A program made the translations under genes and the position numbers. A stretch of DNA of 41,144 nt from JBOCEF01 sp047610385 (lineage in GTDB: Bacteria > Pseudomonadota > Alphaproteobacteria > Rhodobacterales > Rhodobacteraceae): the NCBI GenBank assembly GCA_047610385.1, contig JBLGAC010000036.1, positions 1 to 41,144 of the forward strand. The letters are read 5' to 3'. Within the stretch, counting starts at the first letter, position 1, and every line of letters begins with the position of its first letter. Below, one piece after another: positions 1-8,501 of the stretch. The notes under the pieces were generated by a model. It did no database searches and was not told where the DNA came from. It saw nothing but the letters and a program-made list of their open reading frames with translations.

Positions 1-59
1 TGGGTGGTATTGGAAGTAGACGGCGGTGGTGCCTCAGTTCAAAGGACACGACAGAAGGC

Positions 60-628
60 CATCGGTTGATTGACGTGCGACAGCTGAAACGTGAGGGCGT
101 GTTGTCCCCCAGCGCATGACGGCACCTCACTTGGTAATGTTACGGTGCGGTGCGGTCGTCGCTCTCATCAATATCAGGGCTGGGATAGGGTATGTGGTTT
201 TGATGTATCGTCACCGAAGTGACGGCGGCGAATGAATTTATGAAAGCTATCCGGTCAATATGGCGACAACGCCCGGTCACATGGGTTGGTGAGCGGCAGT
301 GGTTACTTTGTCCAGCCCATGGGTGCGGCCAGCGTGTTGTGGTGATCTACGGCGGCGGTATCTTCACTTGACGCGAGTGCCATTAGATTAAATATCCTTC
401 CCAGCATGTGGCCGCTGGGGACCGGGCAGCGCCACGGGCGCACCGCATCCTCGACCGTTTGGGCTGGCCCAGAGGCGTCTTGGGCGAGTCGGGCTGGGGA
501 GCAAAGCGAAAGGCATGCACTGGCACATCTATGAACGCCCCCACGACGAGCGCGACGCCTTGGAAGACGTTCTGAACCACGACTTTATCGCCCGCTTCGG
601 TCCAGCCTTATCGGAGTTTTCGATGTAG
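60..628 (+). pseudogene. Frameshifted zinc-ribbon hypothetical protein gene
   Basis: No single frame is open, but joining plus-strand frames gives a recognisable protein. From about 66 the reading is LIDVRQLKREGVLSP. Around 200-240 it is YRHRSDGGE followed by a stop. Around 280-370 it is a zinc-ribbon-like CPAHGCGQRVVVIYGGGIF, and around 440-628 it is HRILDRLGWPRGVLGESG and MHWHIYERPHDERDALEDVL, ending at a TAG. From memory this matches an uncharacterised protein common in Rhodobacterales genomes, with the same order of blocks: a DVR..REG start, a CP..GCGRRV ribbon with YGGG.F.CRHCH, then GMHWRTYERL. The second half of the metal ribbon is disrupted (T, a stop, then RECH). At least two frameshifts and several stops mean it cannot give a full product. 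Function is unknown. The identification is from recall, not from a search. Confidence 0.55.
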
Positions 629-748
629 TCTTTGAGAGACCGATGAATGACTTCGCCCAGACATCATGCCGCAGATATGGGCGATATTGGCGTTACCCCA
701 GAATGCTTGACATCTTAATCAAATTCGGGTGCCTCGAAGGTGACTCAT

Positions 749-991
749 ATGTTAAATATCCACAATGATCACAATTTTGAGCGTGTTCTACGCGAGCACA
801 TGGAGCTTTTGCTATGTGAGCGCGACCAGATTTTGAACAGGCTTGCCCCAAAACAATTGATGGAGACAATGAAGGTGCCAGAGAGCATAATTGTGGTGTA
901 TCAAGTAAATTCTATAAATGCTGCACATTCAGGATCTTCTGTCTCTTCGCTTGCAGCAATATCTTCATTTATTAATCCAGTTTTTATGTGA
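749..991 (+). CDS. Small hypothetical protein, AT-rich
   Basis: An open frame of 80 codons begins at ATG 749, with an AAGG purine stretch about ten bases upstream; an in-frame GTG at 740 is an alternative start. The product begins MLNIHNDHNFERVLREHMEL. It looks partly helical and charged in its first half, then serine-rich, with no signal peptide or membrane segment. I do not recognise the family. Base composition is much more AT-rich than the core block and it runs straight into a very AT-rich stretch, so it is probably acquired DNA or a chance open frame in decayed sequence. No neighbour gives a functional clue. Confidence 0.3.
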   Translation: MLNIHNDHNFERVLREHMELLLCERDQILNRLAPKQLMETMKVPESIIVVYQVNSINAAHSGSSVSSLAAISSFINPVFM

Positions 992-1859
992 TCCGTAACG
1001 TAAATATAAATTTTTTTATCATGGTAAACAATTACTTTTTTTATTTAAAATATCTCATTAACAAATAATAATTTTATACGTAAAACTACATAACACGCAA
1101 ATATTGTGATTTTTATAAAAAATATTGTGGTTTACTTTTTTAACTGTCGACCGTTTAGCTGAAAATTAGCACTTTTGATAAGTATTTCAATCTTGAACAT
1201 TACCTCGAATCGAACCTTGCGGTTATACGAAAATGGCTGAATCTCATACATTCATAACGCGCGCGCCCATCGCCAGAGTAGGAGATGATGCAGCGGTCTC
1301 GGAACTGGTTTGGGGCGTGACGCGGCCAATGCGAGGCTGACGCGCAAATGCCTATGCCGCTGGTAATGCCGTGGTCGTAACCTTTGGTCGACCCTTGGGC
1401 ACCGTAGCGGAAGTATCCATGTTTGATCTCAGTGTGAAAATTTCCCTCCCAGCGAGCCCGTTGCAAGGGGAATACATATCCTGTCGGCCTCGTCGGGGTA
1501 GGTATCTGGAAGGAACTCACCGGGGAAGACGACCAACGCACGGACCTGCTGACCAACGGCGAAATCCTCGCCTGTCTGTTCGCGCTCAATCAGTAACGCG
1601 CCGCGCTAATGCGGTGGTCGGCTGAGGCTGCGAGCGCAATTCGCTTCTGATGCGGGCGCTTAGGTTCAAGCAAGATGAACGCTGACGCTAACAGCTGGAC
1701 ACTCAGTGGAATCCCGCCCTGCTGGAGGGGTATTTTTCGGGGTGGCACCATGAAGGTGACCACCCTGCAACCACCCATTGAGGAGTGGATAATTGAGGGA
1801 ATGAAGAACCGAAGTGGTCCAGTTTTTCCCGGTCACTTCAGCACATTAGCTGGAAAATA
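992..1859. other. Gene-free flank: AT-rich segment then decayed sequence
   Basis: I see no intact gene here. Positions about 992-1195 are extremely AT-rich, with long T and A runs and two near-identical words (AATATTGTG at 1100 and 1121). That composition is foreign to this GC-rich chromosome. From about 1200 to 1859 the GC content returns to normal, but frames on both strands are short and none shows a family signature. A plus-strand piece near 1500-1590 reads GIWKELTGEDDQRTDLL, then ILACLFALNQ and a stop; the complementary strand reads EREQTGEDFAVGQQVRALVV. Neither could be assigned. The stretch ends at the 3' end of the tRNA-Thr gene, a usual place for islands to border. Confidence 0.5.
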
Positions 1860-1935
1860 TGGTGCCCCAAGACGGATTCGAACCGCCGACCTACTATTTA
1901 CGAAACAGTTGCTCTACCAGCTGAGCTATTGGGGC
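1860..1935 (-). tRNA. tRNA-Thr (anticodon CGU)
   Basis: The minus strand folds as a complete cloverleaf of 76 bases including an encoded CCA. The acceptor stem pairs GCCCCAA with TTGGGGC. The D-arm carries GCTC and AGCTGGTAGA. The anticodon stem ACTGT/ATAGT closes the loop TTCGTAA, so the anticodon is CGT and reads the threonine codon ACG. The T-arm GGCGG-TTCGAAT-CCGTC has the standard TTCGAAT loop. The discriminator base is A. The gene separates the decayed left flank from the intact heme block and would be a normal attachment site for an integrative element, though I could not find a duplicated 3' end in the window. Confidence 0.95.
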
Positions 1936-2004
1936 CCCGTGACGCCGACTTATCAGCGCTGATCGTCAGCTGCAAGGTGCAGCCGGTCGCCGCATTTCAC
2001 GCCA

Positions 2005-2032
2005 ACCCAGCGCCGTATAGATGGCGCTGGGT
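2005..2032 (-). terminator. Stem-loop after hemY
   Basis: A perfect 10-bp inverted repeat (ACCCAGCGCC / GGCGCTGGGT) with an 8-base loop lies 17 bases past the hemY stop. The poly-U tail is weak. A second smaller hairpin, CCGCC/GGCGG at 2044-2056, has the hemY stop codon in its loop. Together they are a plausible end for the hem transcript. Confidence 0.5.
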
Positions 2033-2048
2033 CGATTAGCAAGCCGCC

Positions 2049-3524
2049 TCAGGCGGGTTTCGCATCGGGGGACACGACCTGCGCGTCTTCAGCCTCATCT
2101 GCGTCCGCCACCGCGTCGCTGCGGGGAGGGTCGGCTTGCGGCCGGGCCAGCGATCCCATGACCAGCGGCAGCAGCGCGGTCGCGGTTTCATTGGTCTCTC
2201 CAGCACCTTTGGGCTGGATCCAGGCCAGGGTGTCGACGCCTTTGCAGCCGCCGCAGACCGGGACCCATTCGTCATGGACATGCCCGCACGCCTCGCAGGT
2301 CCAACGCTCGCCGCGCGGGGCGGACAGGGCGCGTGCAAGCCATGCGCGCACCACCTGTTCGTCCGCGCCTGACCCCTTTTCCACCGCCGCCATGATTGCA
2401 AGCGTGCGCAGGGTCGGCATCGTTTCAGCCAGTTTTCCAAGGGCCGCGCGCGCAGCAGGAAAATCTTCGGCGGCCAAGCCCAGTTCGGCGTCGAGCATCC
2501 GGCTCTCGGGGTGGCTGCTGTTCTCGATGATCAGCGATCCGAAGCGTCTGCGGCGCGCAGCGATCGGCTCATCCGGGACGATGGCGGCGAAGGCGGCGGC
2601 CAGATCGGGATGGGGCGCCAGCCTCCAGGCCTTGCGCAGCACGCGCTCTGCCTTGCGGGGGGACCCGGCGGCGGTCAGCGCCACGGCGGCGGCGGCGGCG
2701 GCGGGGGCAAGCGCGGGGGCCCGGCGGTTGGCTTCCAGCGCGGCGTCGCGGGCGCGGACAAGATCGCCGTCCTCAAGCGCGACGCGGGCCTCTGCCAGCG
2801 CCAGAACCGCGTCGCGGCGGGCGCCGATTTCGCGGGGCAGCACGCCGGTGCGGACCTCTGCAGAAAGGGTCTGGCGCGCCGCGGCCCAGTCCTTGGCGCC
2901 GGTCTGCAGGTTGAACAGCGCGGCCATCACCTCGCCGTCCTTGGGACGCAGCGCAAAGGCGCGTTGGGCCAGAAGGCGGGCGCGGTCGTCATCGCCATCC
3001 TCAATCGCCTGCGACAGAAGGCCTTTGACGCCGATCGCCTTGGTTTTTTCCTCGCGGGCGAGCGCCTTGAAGTATTCCGTTGCCCGCGCCGAATCGCCAG
3101 CCTTCTGTGCGGCCTGGGCGCCGAGCAGGTTGGTCAGCTCGGGCGTGTCCAGAAGCCGGGAGGCCTTGTCAGTCTTTTCCATCGCGCCGCGCGCGTCGCC
3201 TTCGGCCAGCGCAATCATGCCTTGGGTCAACGCGCGCACGCCGCGCCGCTCACGGCTGGCGGTGAAGAACCGGTTCAGCGCAGTTTCATCCCCGGTGGCA
3301 AAGCGGATCAGCGCAACCAGCAGGCCGAGCGCCCAGAACAGCAACCACAGCGCCGCAAACCCGCTGAGCAGAAGCCCCGCAAAGGTCAGCGGACTGAACG
3401 AATATTGCCGGTTGGCCCAGGTGATTTCCACCGCCCCGGGCGTGTCGAGCAATTGGCTGATGCCGAACGTCGCGGCAATCAGGATCGCCAGAAAAATCGC
3501 AACGCGAATGAGAAGCCAGATCAT
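2049..3524 (-). CDS. hemY: HemY-like membrane protein with tetratricopeptide repeats
   Basis: A 491-residue protein of the HemY N-terminal family, which in alphaproteobacteria sits at the end of the hemC-hemD cluster. Its exact biochemical role is unsettled; despite the name it is not protoporphyrinogen oxidase. Two membrane segments are visible at about residues 2-25 and 47-73, followed by an alanine-rich helical repeat region of TPR type to about residue 400. Near the C-terminus four cysteines (C410, C413, C424, C427; CEACG...CGGC) form a rubredoxin-like metal knuckle. The ATG has an AGGGAG ribosome site 8 bases upstream. It lies 35 bp behind the Mic60-like gene, so it is probably co-transcribed with it. 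Confidence 0.88.
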   Translation of the reverse strand: MIWLLIRVAIFLAILIAATFGISQLLDTPGAVEITWANRQYSFSPLTFAGLLLSGFAALWLLFWALGLLVALIRFATGDETALNRFFTASRERRGVRALTQGMIALAEGDARGAMEKTDKASRLLDTPELTNLLGAQAAQKAGDSARATEYFKALAREEKTKAIGVKGLLSQAIEDGDDDRARLLAQRAFALRPKDGEVMAALFNLQTGAKDWAAARQTLSAEVRTGVLPREIGARRDAVLALAEARVALEDGDLVRARDAALEANRRAPALAPAAAAAAVALTAAGSPRKAERVLRKAWRLAPHPDLAAAFAAIVPDEPIAARRRRFGSLIIENSSHPESRMLDAELGLAAEDFPAARAALGKLAETMPTLRTLAIMAAVEKGSGADEQVVRAWLARALSAPRGERWTCEACGHVHDEWVPVCGGCKGVDTLAWIQPKGAGETNETATALLPLVMGSLARPQADPPRSDAVADADEAEDAQVVSPDAKPA

Positions 3525-3559
3525 GGGTAAAACTCCCTGTCGTCCAGGTCCGGCCTGGC

Positions 3560-5155
3560 TCAGCCGTCAGTCTTGGTGAGCGCCGCGCGCCAGTCGGCGA
3601 GGGCGGATTTGGCGTCGCGGCGCAGCGTGGCTTGCGCGATCCAGTTGGCAAGTGGCGCGGCGGCGTCGAGGCTCAGGCGGGTCAGCGCGTCGATCGCACC
3701 GGCCACATCGTCATCATCCAGCTTGCTGGACCCTTCGCCCAGGATCGCCGCCACGTCGCTTCCGCCAGTGGCCACGGTCGGCACGCCGGTGAATTGCGCG
3801 GCGACGCCGGCCACCAGCTTGTCGAAGGCCCCGCCATCAGCCTTTGCCAGTGCATCAGCGCGAATCGCGGCGTGGGCGGCGGGGGTGAAGGCGACGCGCA
3901 GGGCGGCGTTGGTCGGGACGCCGTCATTTGCGGCGGTGGCCAGCGTCGTGGGCGCTTCGGCGTCGACGCGTGCCAGCACATCCGCAAACGGCGCGCCGAT
4001 GTCGATCGAAGCTGCGATTTCGTCAAACGCCGCGTTGATTGTCGCGATGTGAGCGCGCGCCTCAGCGGCGAGTTTTGCATCATCGGCAGCCTGTGCGGCG
4101 TCGGTGGCGCGTTTATCCGCGCTGGCCTCAGCGTCGGCGGTGCGTGCGGCGGCGTCGGTCTCGGCCTGCTCCAGGCGTTGGGTCAGCGCACCGGTCTGCT
4201 GGGACATCTGGTCGATCTGCCCGCGCAGCCCGTCGATCTGTGCGGCGTTTGCGGCCAGACGCGCGACCGCGGCTTGCGACATCTCTCCGACTGAGCCGGT
4301 TTCGGCGCCGATGCTTTTCAGCCCGCCCGCCAGACTGTCGAGCTGACGGGTCAGCCCAGCGGTCTGCGTTTCCAGCGTCGCCAGCCGCGCGGCAAGGCCC
4401 GACAGATCGCCATTGGCCAGCGTTTCACCCAGCGCGGTCATGCGCGCGGACAGGGTGGTCATCGCCTCAGCCACCACGGCGTCGACCTCATCGCCCGTCA
4501 GACCTGATTTCCCGGCGGTCTCTATCTTTGCGCCAAGGGTCTGCGCGCGGTCGTCCAGGGCTGCCTCAAGCCCGGCGATCCGGGCTGAGGCCTGATCGCG
4601 ATAGGTATTGAATTCAGACACTTCGACCGGCACCGCGACCACCAAAAGCCGGGACACTGAGGCAGGCAGCATCGGCGCCACTTTGGGCGCAGCCCACAGC
4701 GCAGCGCCGCCACCAATCAGCGCGATCACCAGCGCACGCAAGGCGCGAGCGGCCAGTGAAGGCCCGGGCGCGTCTTCAAATTCTTCGTGATGCTCGTCGT
4801 GCAGCTCGTGGTCCTCAGCAGGCTCTTCTCCGGGCTTGGCCTCAGTTTTTTGGGGGTCGGCGCTGGTCAGCACGTCTTCGGCCAACGCGTCCTCCGGGTC
4901 GTCCCAGGGGTCTTTGACCGGCGCGTCGTCTTCATCGGCAATCTCAGTGTCAGTTTTGTTTGAGTCGCCTGCGACGTCATCAGCCACGACGGCATCAGGC
5001 ACAGCACCATCGGGCACAGCACCATCGGGCTGATCAGACGGCGCACTTAGGGCGTCATCCACCGTTTCGGGCACGCGCGCTTCATCCTGCGCCGTTATGG
5101 GTGAGGAACCGGCTGCTTTTTCGGCATCGTCATCCGTGGTCTTTTTATCAGTCAT
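3560..5155 (-). CDS. Mic60/mitofilin-like membrane protein (COG4223 family)
   Basis: Start chosen at ATG 5155 (MTDKKTTDDDAEKAAG), giving 531 residues; a longer frame reaches 5215 but its extra residues are arginine-rich and look non-coding. The first ~140 residues are acidic and low-complexity, rich in D, E, P and A. One membrane helix follows (about residues 147-167, ALRALVIALIGGGAALWAAP). Next comes a long alanine/glutamine-rich coiled-coil region with repeated L..Q.. patterns, then a folded C-terminal region. This architecture matches the alphaproteobacterial relatives of mitochondrial Mic60, which shape inner-membrane invaginations. The genetic link to hemC-hemD-hemY is typical of the order. 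Family assignment is firm; a membrane-shaping role is inferred from the family. Confidence 0.82.
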   Translation of the reverse strand: MTDKKTTDDDAEKAAGSSPITAQDEARVPETVDDALSAPSDQPDGAVPDGAVPDAVVADDVAGDSNKTDTEIADEDDAPVKDPWDDPEDALAEDVLTSADPQKTEAKPGEEPAEDHELHDEHHEEFEDAPGPSLAARALRALVIALIGGGAALWAAPKVAPMLPASVSRLLVVAVPVEVSEFNTYRDQASARIAGLEAALDDRAQTLGAKIETAGKSGLTGDEVDAVVAEAMTTLSARMTALGETLANGDLSGLAARLATLETQTAGLTRQLDSLAGGLKSIGAETGSVGEMSQAAVARLAANAAQIDGLRGQIDQMSQQTGALTQRLEQAETDAAARTADAEASADKRATDAAQAADDAKLAAEARAHIATINAAFDEIAASIDIGAPFADVLARVDAEAPTTLATAANDGVPTNAALRVAFTPAAHAAIRADALAKADGGAFDKLVAGVAAQFTGVPTVATGGSDVAAILGEGSSKLDDDDVAGAIDALTRLSLDAAAPLANWIAQATLRRDAKSALADWRAALTKTDG

Positions 5156-5267
5156 TCCGCCGTTCCGTCTCCCATGCGCCTCTGCCGCCCAGCGCTGACC
5201 AAGAGTAGGGCGCAAGCCAAGTCTATCCTACCCCGGCGCGCTGCGGCTGATTGCTGCGTCGCCGCGA

Positions 5268-6017
5268 TCACAGGCGTCGGGGCGCGGTTTGAAGGCGCGC
5301 GATGGCCGCATCCATGCCGTCGCTGTCGGGCGTGGTGGCGCAGATTACCTCTGCAAACCCTAGATCACCCAGATTTTGGGCGGTTTCAGGGCTGATCGCT
5401 GCGGCTGACGCCCGATGCAGCCCCACGCCCAGATCCGGGGTCGACGCGATCATATCGGCAAAAAGATGTGCGGCGCGCGGCGAATAAAACGTCGCGGCGC
5501 GGATTTCGCCGGATAAAAGCGCATCACGGGCCTCAGGCGTGACCTGTTCCACCGCAGGCATATCGTAGACCAGCGCCTCGCGCAGGCCGAAACCGGCATT
5601 GGTCAGCTCCTGCCGCAGATGATTGGTGCCGTGGCGTCCACGCAGATGCAGGTACATGCCGGACGGTCCCTCAGCGATGATCTTTTTGGCCAGCCCATGG
5701 GCGGTGGCGGGGCCGGTGATCACGCGGAACCCTGCATCTTTTGCCGCTTCGGCGGTGGCGGGGCCAACGCACCAGGCCGGCAGATCGCGCGCGGCTATGG
5801 GCAGGCTGGCGCAGCGCACCCCGTTGGCAGAGGTGAAGATGACCCCCCGCACGCCTTCGATTTCGGGCAGCGCGCGCAGGGCGATCAGCGTGGTCAGCGG
5901 GCACATCACCGGCGCCCAACCTTTCAGGCCCATGCGCCGCGCCAGTGCCAGGCCCTGCGGCTCAGGCCGGGTGATCAGCATCACCGGAGGGATCGTGCGC
6001 CCTTCTTCCATGGTCAT
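5268..6017 (-). CDS. hemD: Uroporphyrinogen-III synthase
   Basis: A 249-residue HemD-family protein that cyclises and inverts ring D of hydroxymethylbilane to give uroporphyrinogen III, the common tetrapyrrole precursor. The opening VMLITRPEPQGLALARRM is the usual N-terminal strand-helix of the family, and the central FTSANGVR and later FYSPRAAHLF blocks are characteristic. Sequence conservation in this family is generally low, so operon context carries weight: its ATG overlaps the hemC stop (ATGA at 6014-6017), indicating translational coupling with the preceding enzyme of the pathway. A gap of 112 bp separates it from the Mic60-like gene downstream. Confidence 0.92.
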   Translation of the reverse strand: MTMEEGRTIPPVMLITRPEPQGLALARRMGLKGWAPVMCPLTTLIALRALPEIEGVRGVIFTSANGVRCASLPIAARDLPAWCVGPATAEAAKDAGFRVITGPATAHGLAKKIIAEGPSGMYLHLRGRHGTNHLRQELTNAGFGLREALVYDMPAVEQVTPEARDALLSGEIRAATFYSPRAAHLFADMIASTPDLGVGLHRASAAAISPETAQNLGDLGFAEVICATTPDSDGMDAAIARLQTAPRRL

Positions 6018-6979
6018 CGCGTGTCCATCCCTTCGAAAAACCCAGGGCCGCCGCGCAGGCGCAATTCTTCGGCCGCATCGGCACCCATGGCGGCGGCGTC
6101 CGATGCCGGGCCGGTCCGCATGGTGCGATGACAGACCGATCCATCAGGCTTCAAAATCTCGCCGCGCAGGCGCAGACGCCCGCCGGGCAGCAATTCAGCC
6201 AGACCGCCGATCGGCGTGCGGCACGATCCGTCGAGGCCCGCCAGAAACGCACGCTCCGCCGTCAGCCGCGTGGCGCTGTCTGGATCATTCAATGGCGCGA
6301 TCAGGGCGGCGGCGCGGGCATCGGTGCTACGGTGTTCAATCCCGATGGCACCTTGGGCGACGGCGGGCAGCATCACCTCAACTTCGATGGCGCGTTCTGC
6401 AAGCGCGGTCATGCCAAGCCGCCGTAGCCCGGCAACCGCGAGGAACGTCGCCACCGCCACTCCGTCTGACAGTTTTTGCATCCGCCTTTGCACATTGCCG
6501 CGAAATTCGACGCAGACCAGATCAGGCCGCCGGTGCAAAAGCTGTGCGCGGCGGCGCAGCGAGGATGACCCGACCACCGCGCCCGCGGGCAGATCCTCAA
6601 AGGTCGCGAAATCATGGCATACGAAGGCGTCGCGCACATCTTCGCGCGGCAAGATGCATGACAGGGTCAGGCCGCTCGGGCGGTCCACGCCCACATCCTT
6701 CATGGAATGCACCGCCAGATCGCAGCGGTCTGTCAGCAGGGCTGCCTCCAGTTCCTTGGTGAACAGGCCCTTGCCGCCGATTTCAGACAGGGGCCGGTCC
6801 AGCACCACGTCGCCGGTGGTTTTCAGGACTGTGATTGCGAACGCCTCAGCGGGCAAGCCATGGGCTGCCATCAGGCGGGCCCGCGTCTCATGCGCTTGCG
6901 CGAGCGCAAGTGGTGAGCCGCGGGTGCCGATCCGCAGGGGGGCATCGGGCGAGGGCAGGTCGGTGAGGGGAATTGTCAT
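6014..6979 (-). CDS. hemC: Hydroxymethylbilane synthase (porphobilinogen deaminase)
   Basis: A 321-residue HemC that polymerises four porphobilinogens into hydroxymethylbilane. Signatures include LRIGTRGSPLALAQAHE at the N-terminus, GGKGLFTKELE, AVHSMKDV, SSLRRRAQL and FRGNVQRR. The dipyrromethane cofactor cysteine is in LDGSCRTPIGG (about C253). The start was chosen at ATG 6979 because a GGGGG ribosome site lies 7 bases upstream; the ATG two codons earlier (6985) would be too close to it. It is the first gene of the minus-strand heme cluster and is divergent from tsaD, with about 100 bp between the two starts, so a shared promoter region probably lies there. Confidence 0.96.
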   Translation of the reverse strand: MTIPLTDLPSPDAPLRIGTRGSPLALAQAHETRARLMAAHGLPAEAFAITVLKTTGDVVLDRPLSEIGGKGLFTKELEAALLTDRCDLAVHSMKDVGVDRPSGLTLSCILPREDVRDAFVCHDFATFEDLPAGAVVGSSSLRRRAQLLHRRPDLVCVEFRGNVQRRMQKLSDGVAVATFLAVAGLRRLGMTALAERAIEVEVMLPAVAQGAIGIEHRSTDARAAALIAPLNDPDSATRLTAERAFLAGLDGSCRTPIGGLAELLPGGRLRLRGEILKPDGSVCHRTMRTGPASDAAAMGADAAEELRLRGGPGFFEGMDTR

Positions 6980-7083
6980 GGCCATGCCCCCGGTGTTACC
7001 TGCGCGCAAAGGCGCGCGCAACGGCGCGGGTTGGCCTGATCGCCGCGGGTCGCGGGATCGTGCATGAAAAGGACGATGGGCGT

Positions 7084-8274
7084 GTGGCGGATCACCTGAC
7101 TATTCTGGGTCTGGAATCCAGCTGTGACGACACCGCGGCGGCCGTGGTGCGCGTGCCGGTGGGCGCCGATCTGCGCGCCATGGTTGATCGCATGAAAGCC
7201 TCGGCCCGGTGGGGAGAGGCGACGCCCCAACCCGCCCCCCTCAGCGCGGCGTTGGACGGACCGGGCGAAATCCTGTCCTCCATCGTCATGGGGCAGGCCG
7301 ATCTGCACGCCGATTTCGGCGGCGTGGTCCCAGAAATTGCCGCCCGCGCCCATGCGGAGCGTCTGGACATCTGCGCTGAGCGCGCCTTGGCCGCCGCGGG
7401 CGTGACGCTGGCGGGCATCGACGCCGTCGCTGCCACCGCCGGACCGGGCCTGATCGGCGGCGTGCTGGCCGGTGTGATGACCGCCAAGGGCATCGCCATG
7501 GGCGCCGGGCTGCCGCTGGTCGGGGTGAACCACCTTGAAGGCCACGCGCTGACGCCGCGGCTGACCGACGGGCTGGCCTTTCCCTATCTGATGCTGCTTG
7601 CGTCGGGCGGACATTGCCAGATCCTCGCGGTGCTGGGGCCGGGAAATTATCGCCGCCTCGGGGCCACCATCGACGACGCACCGGGCGAGGCGTTCGACAA
7701 AGTCGCCAAGATGCTAGGCTTGGGCTATCCCGGCGGGCCAGAGGTGGAGCGCGAGGCCATGGCGGGCGACCCCGACCGGTTCCGCCTGCCTCGCCCGCTG
7801 ATGGACCGGCCGGGCAGTGACATGAGCTTTTCGGGCCTGAAAACCGCCGTCCGGCGTCGCCGCGATCTGCTGGTCGACGCGCAGGGTGGCCTGACCGCGC
7901 AGGACCGCAGTGATCTGTGCGCCGGGTTTCAGGCCGCGACCGCGGACCTGTTATCTGAGAAAACCCGCCGCGCAATGGACTCCTTCCGCCCTGAGGCGGG
8001 GCCAACCCCGACCATCGCCGTTGCAGGCGGGGTCGCGGCCAACAAAACCCTGCGCGCAGGCCTTGAGGCCGCAGCAGCCAGCGAAGGCTATGCCTTCCTC
8101 TCGCCCCCCATGGCGCTGTGCACCGACAATGCCGCGATGATCGCATGGGCTGGGGCTGAGCGTCTGGCAACAGGCGCGGTTGATGGCATGACCCTGATCG
8201 CCCGCCCCCGCTGGCCGCTGGATCGGGACGCGGCAGCGGTGCTCGGGTCTGGGCGAAAGGGCCCGAAGGCCTGA
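7084..8274 (+). CDS. tsaD: tRNA N6-adenosine threonylcarbamoyltransferase
   Basis: TsaD transfers the threonylcarbamoyl group to A37 of ANN-decoding tRNAs (t6A). Motifs present are LGLESSCDDTAAAVV, VPEIAARAHAERLD, GVNHLEGHAL (metal histidines) and LASGGHCQIL, with the ASKHA fold throughout and a C-terminal GGVAANKTLR. The start is set at GTG 7084, with AAAAGGA about 10 bases upstream. Open frame further upstream overlaps the hemC start and lacks family similarity. At 396 residues it is longer than usual for TsaD: about 35 extra residues (roughly 19-53, including DRMKASARWGEATPQPAPL) interrupt the stretch between AAAVVR and ILSS. Downstream is a 227-bp gap before the yciI-type gene. Confidence 0.95.
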   Translation: MADHLTILGLESSCDDTAAAVVRVPVGADLRAMVDRMKASARWGEATPQPAPLSAALDGPGEILSSIVMGQADLHADFGGVVPEIAARAHAERLDICAERALAAAGVTLAGIDAVAATAGPGLIGGVLAGVMTAKGIAMGAGLPLVGVNHLEGHALTPRLTDGLAFPYLMLLASGGHCQILAVLGPGNYRRLGATIDDAPGEAFDKVAKMLGLGYPGGPEVEREAMAGDPDRFRLPRPLMDRPGSDMSFSGLKTAVRRRRDLLVDAQGGLTAQDRSDLCAGFQAATADLLSEKTRRAMDSFRPEAGPTPTIAVAGGVAANKTLRAGLEAAAASEGYAFLSPPMALCTDNAAMIAWAGAERLATGAVDGMTLIARPRWPLDRDAAAVLGSGRKGPKA

Positions 8275-8501
8275 ACGGAGCCGCGCGCCTGCCGTTCCGC
8301 CCATTCGCAGCGAGCACCCGCGCGGCGCTGCATCTGGTGCACGGGTTGCCGGCGAAGACCCCTTGCCGCCCGCGCCACATCTGCGGCGCGCCGCGGGTGC
8401 TTCGGGCCCACAGGCGGGCCGGTTGGCGCGGCGCCCCCTTGCCGCCTGTGCCGCCGCTGGGCTATCCCGGACAGGTTGCAATTCGCGCCCAAGGAGGCCC
8501 C

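Noticed and set aside
1494..1593. Possible coding remnant (GIWKELTGEDDQRTDLL on plus, AVGQQVRALVVFPGEFLP on minus)
   Set aside because: Considered as a NERD-type nuclease fragment on the minus strand, but the match is too short and no other motif supports it.
1811..1839. GAAGTG...CACTTC inverted repeat after tRNA-Thr as a terminator
   Set aside because: Only six outer pairs with a poorly paired interior; not strong enough to list.
2158..3579. Long plus-strand open frame opposite hemY
   Set aside because: Serine/arginine/alanine-rich shadow of a GC-rich gene; hemY has clear domains and start signals on the other strand.
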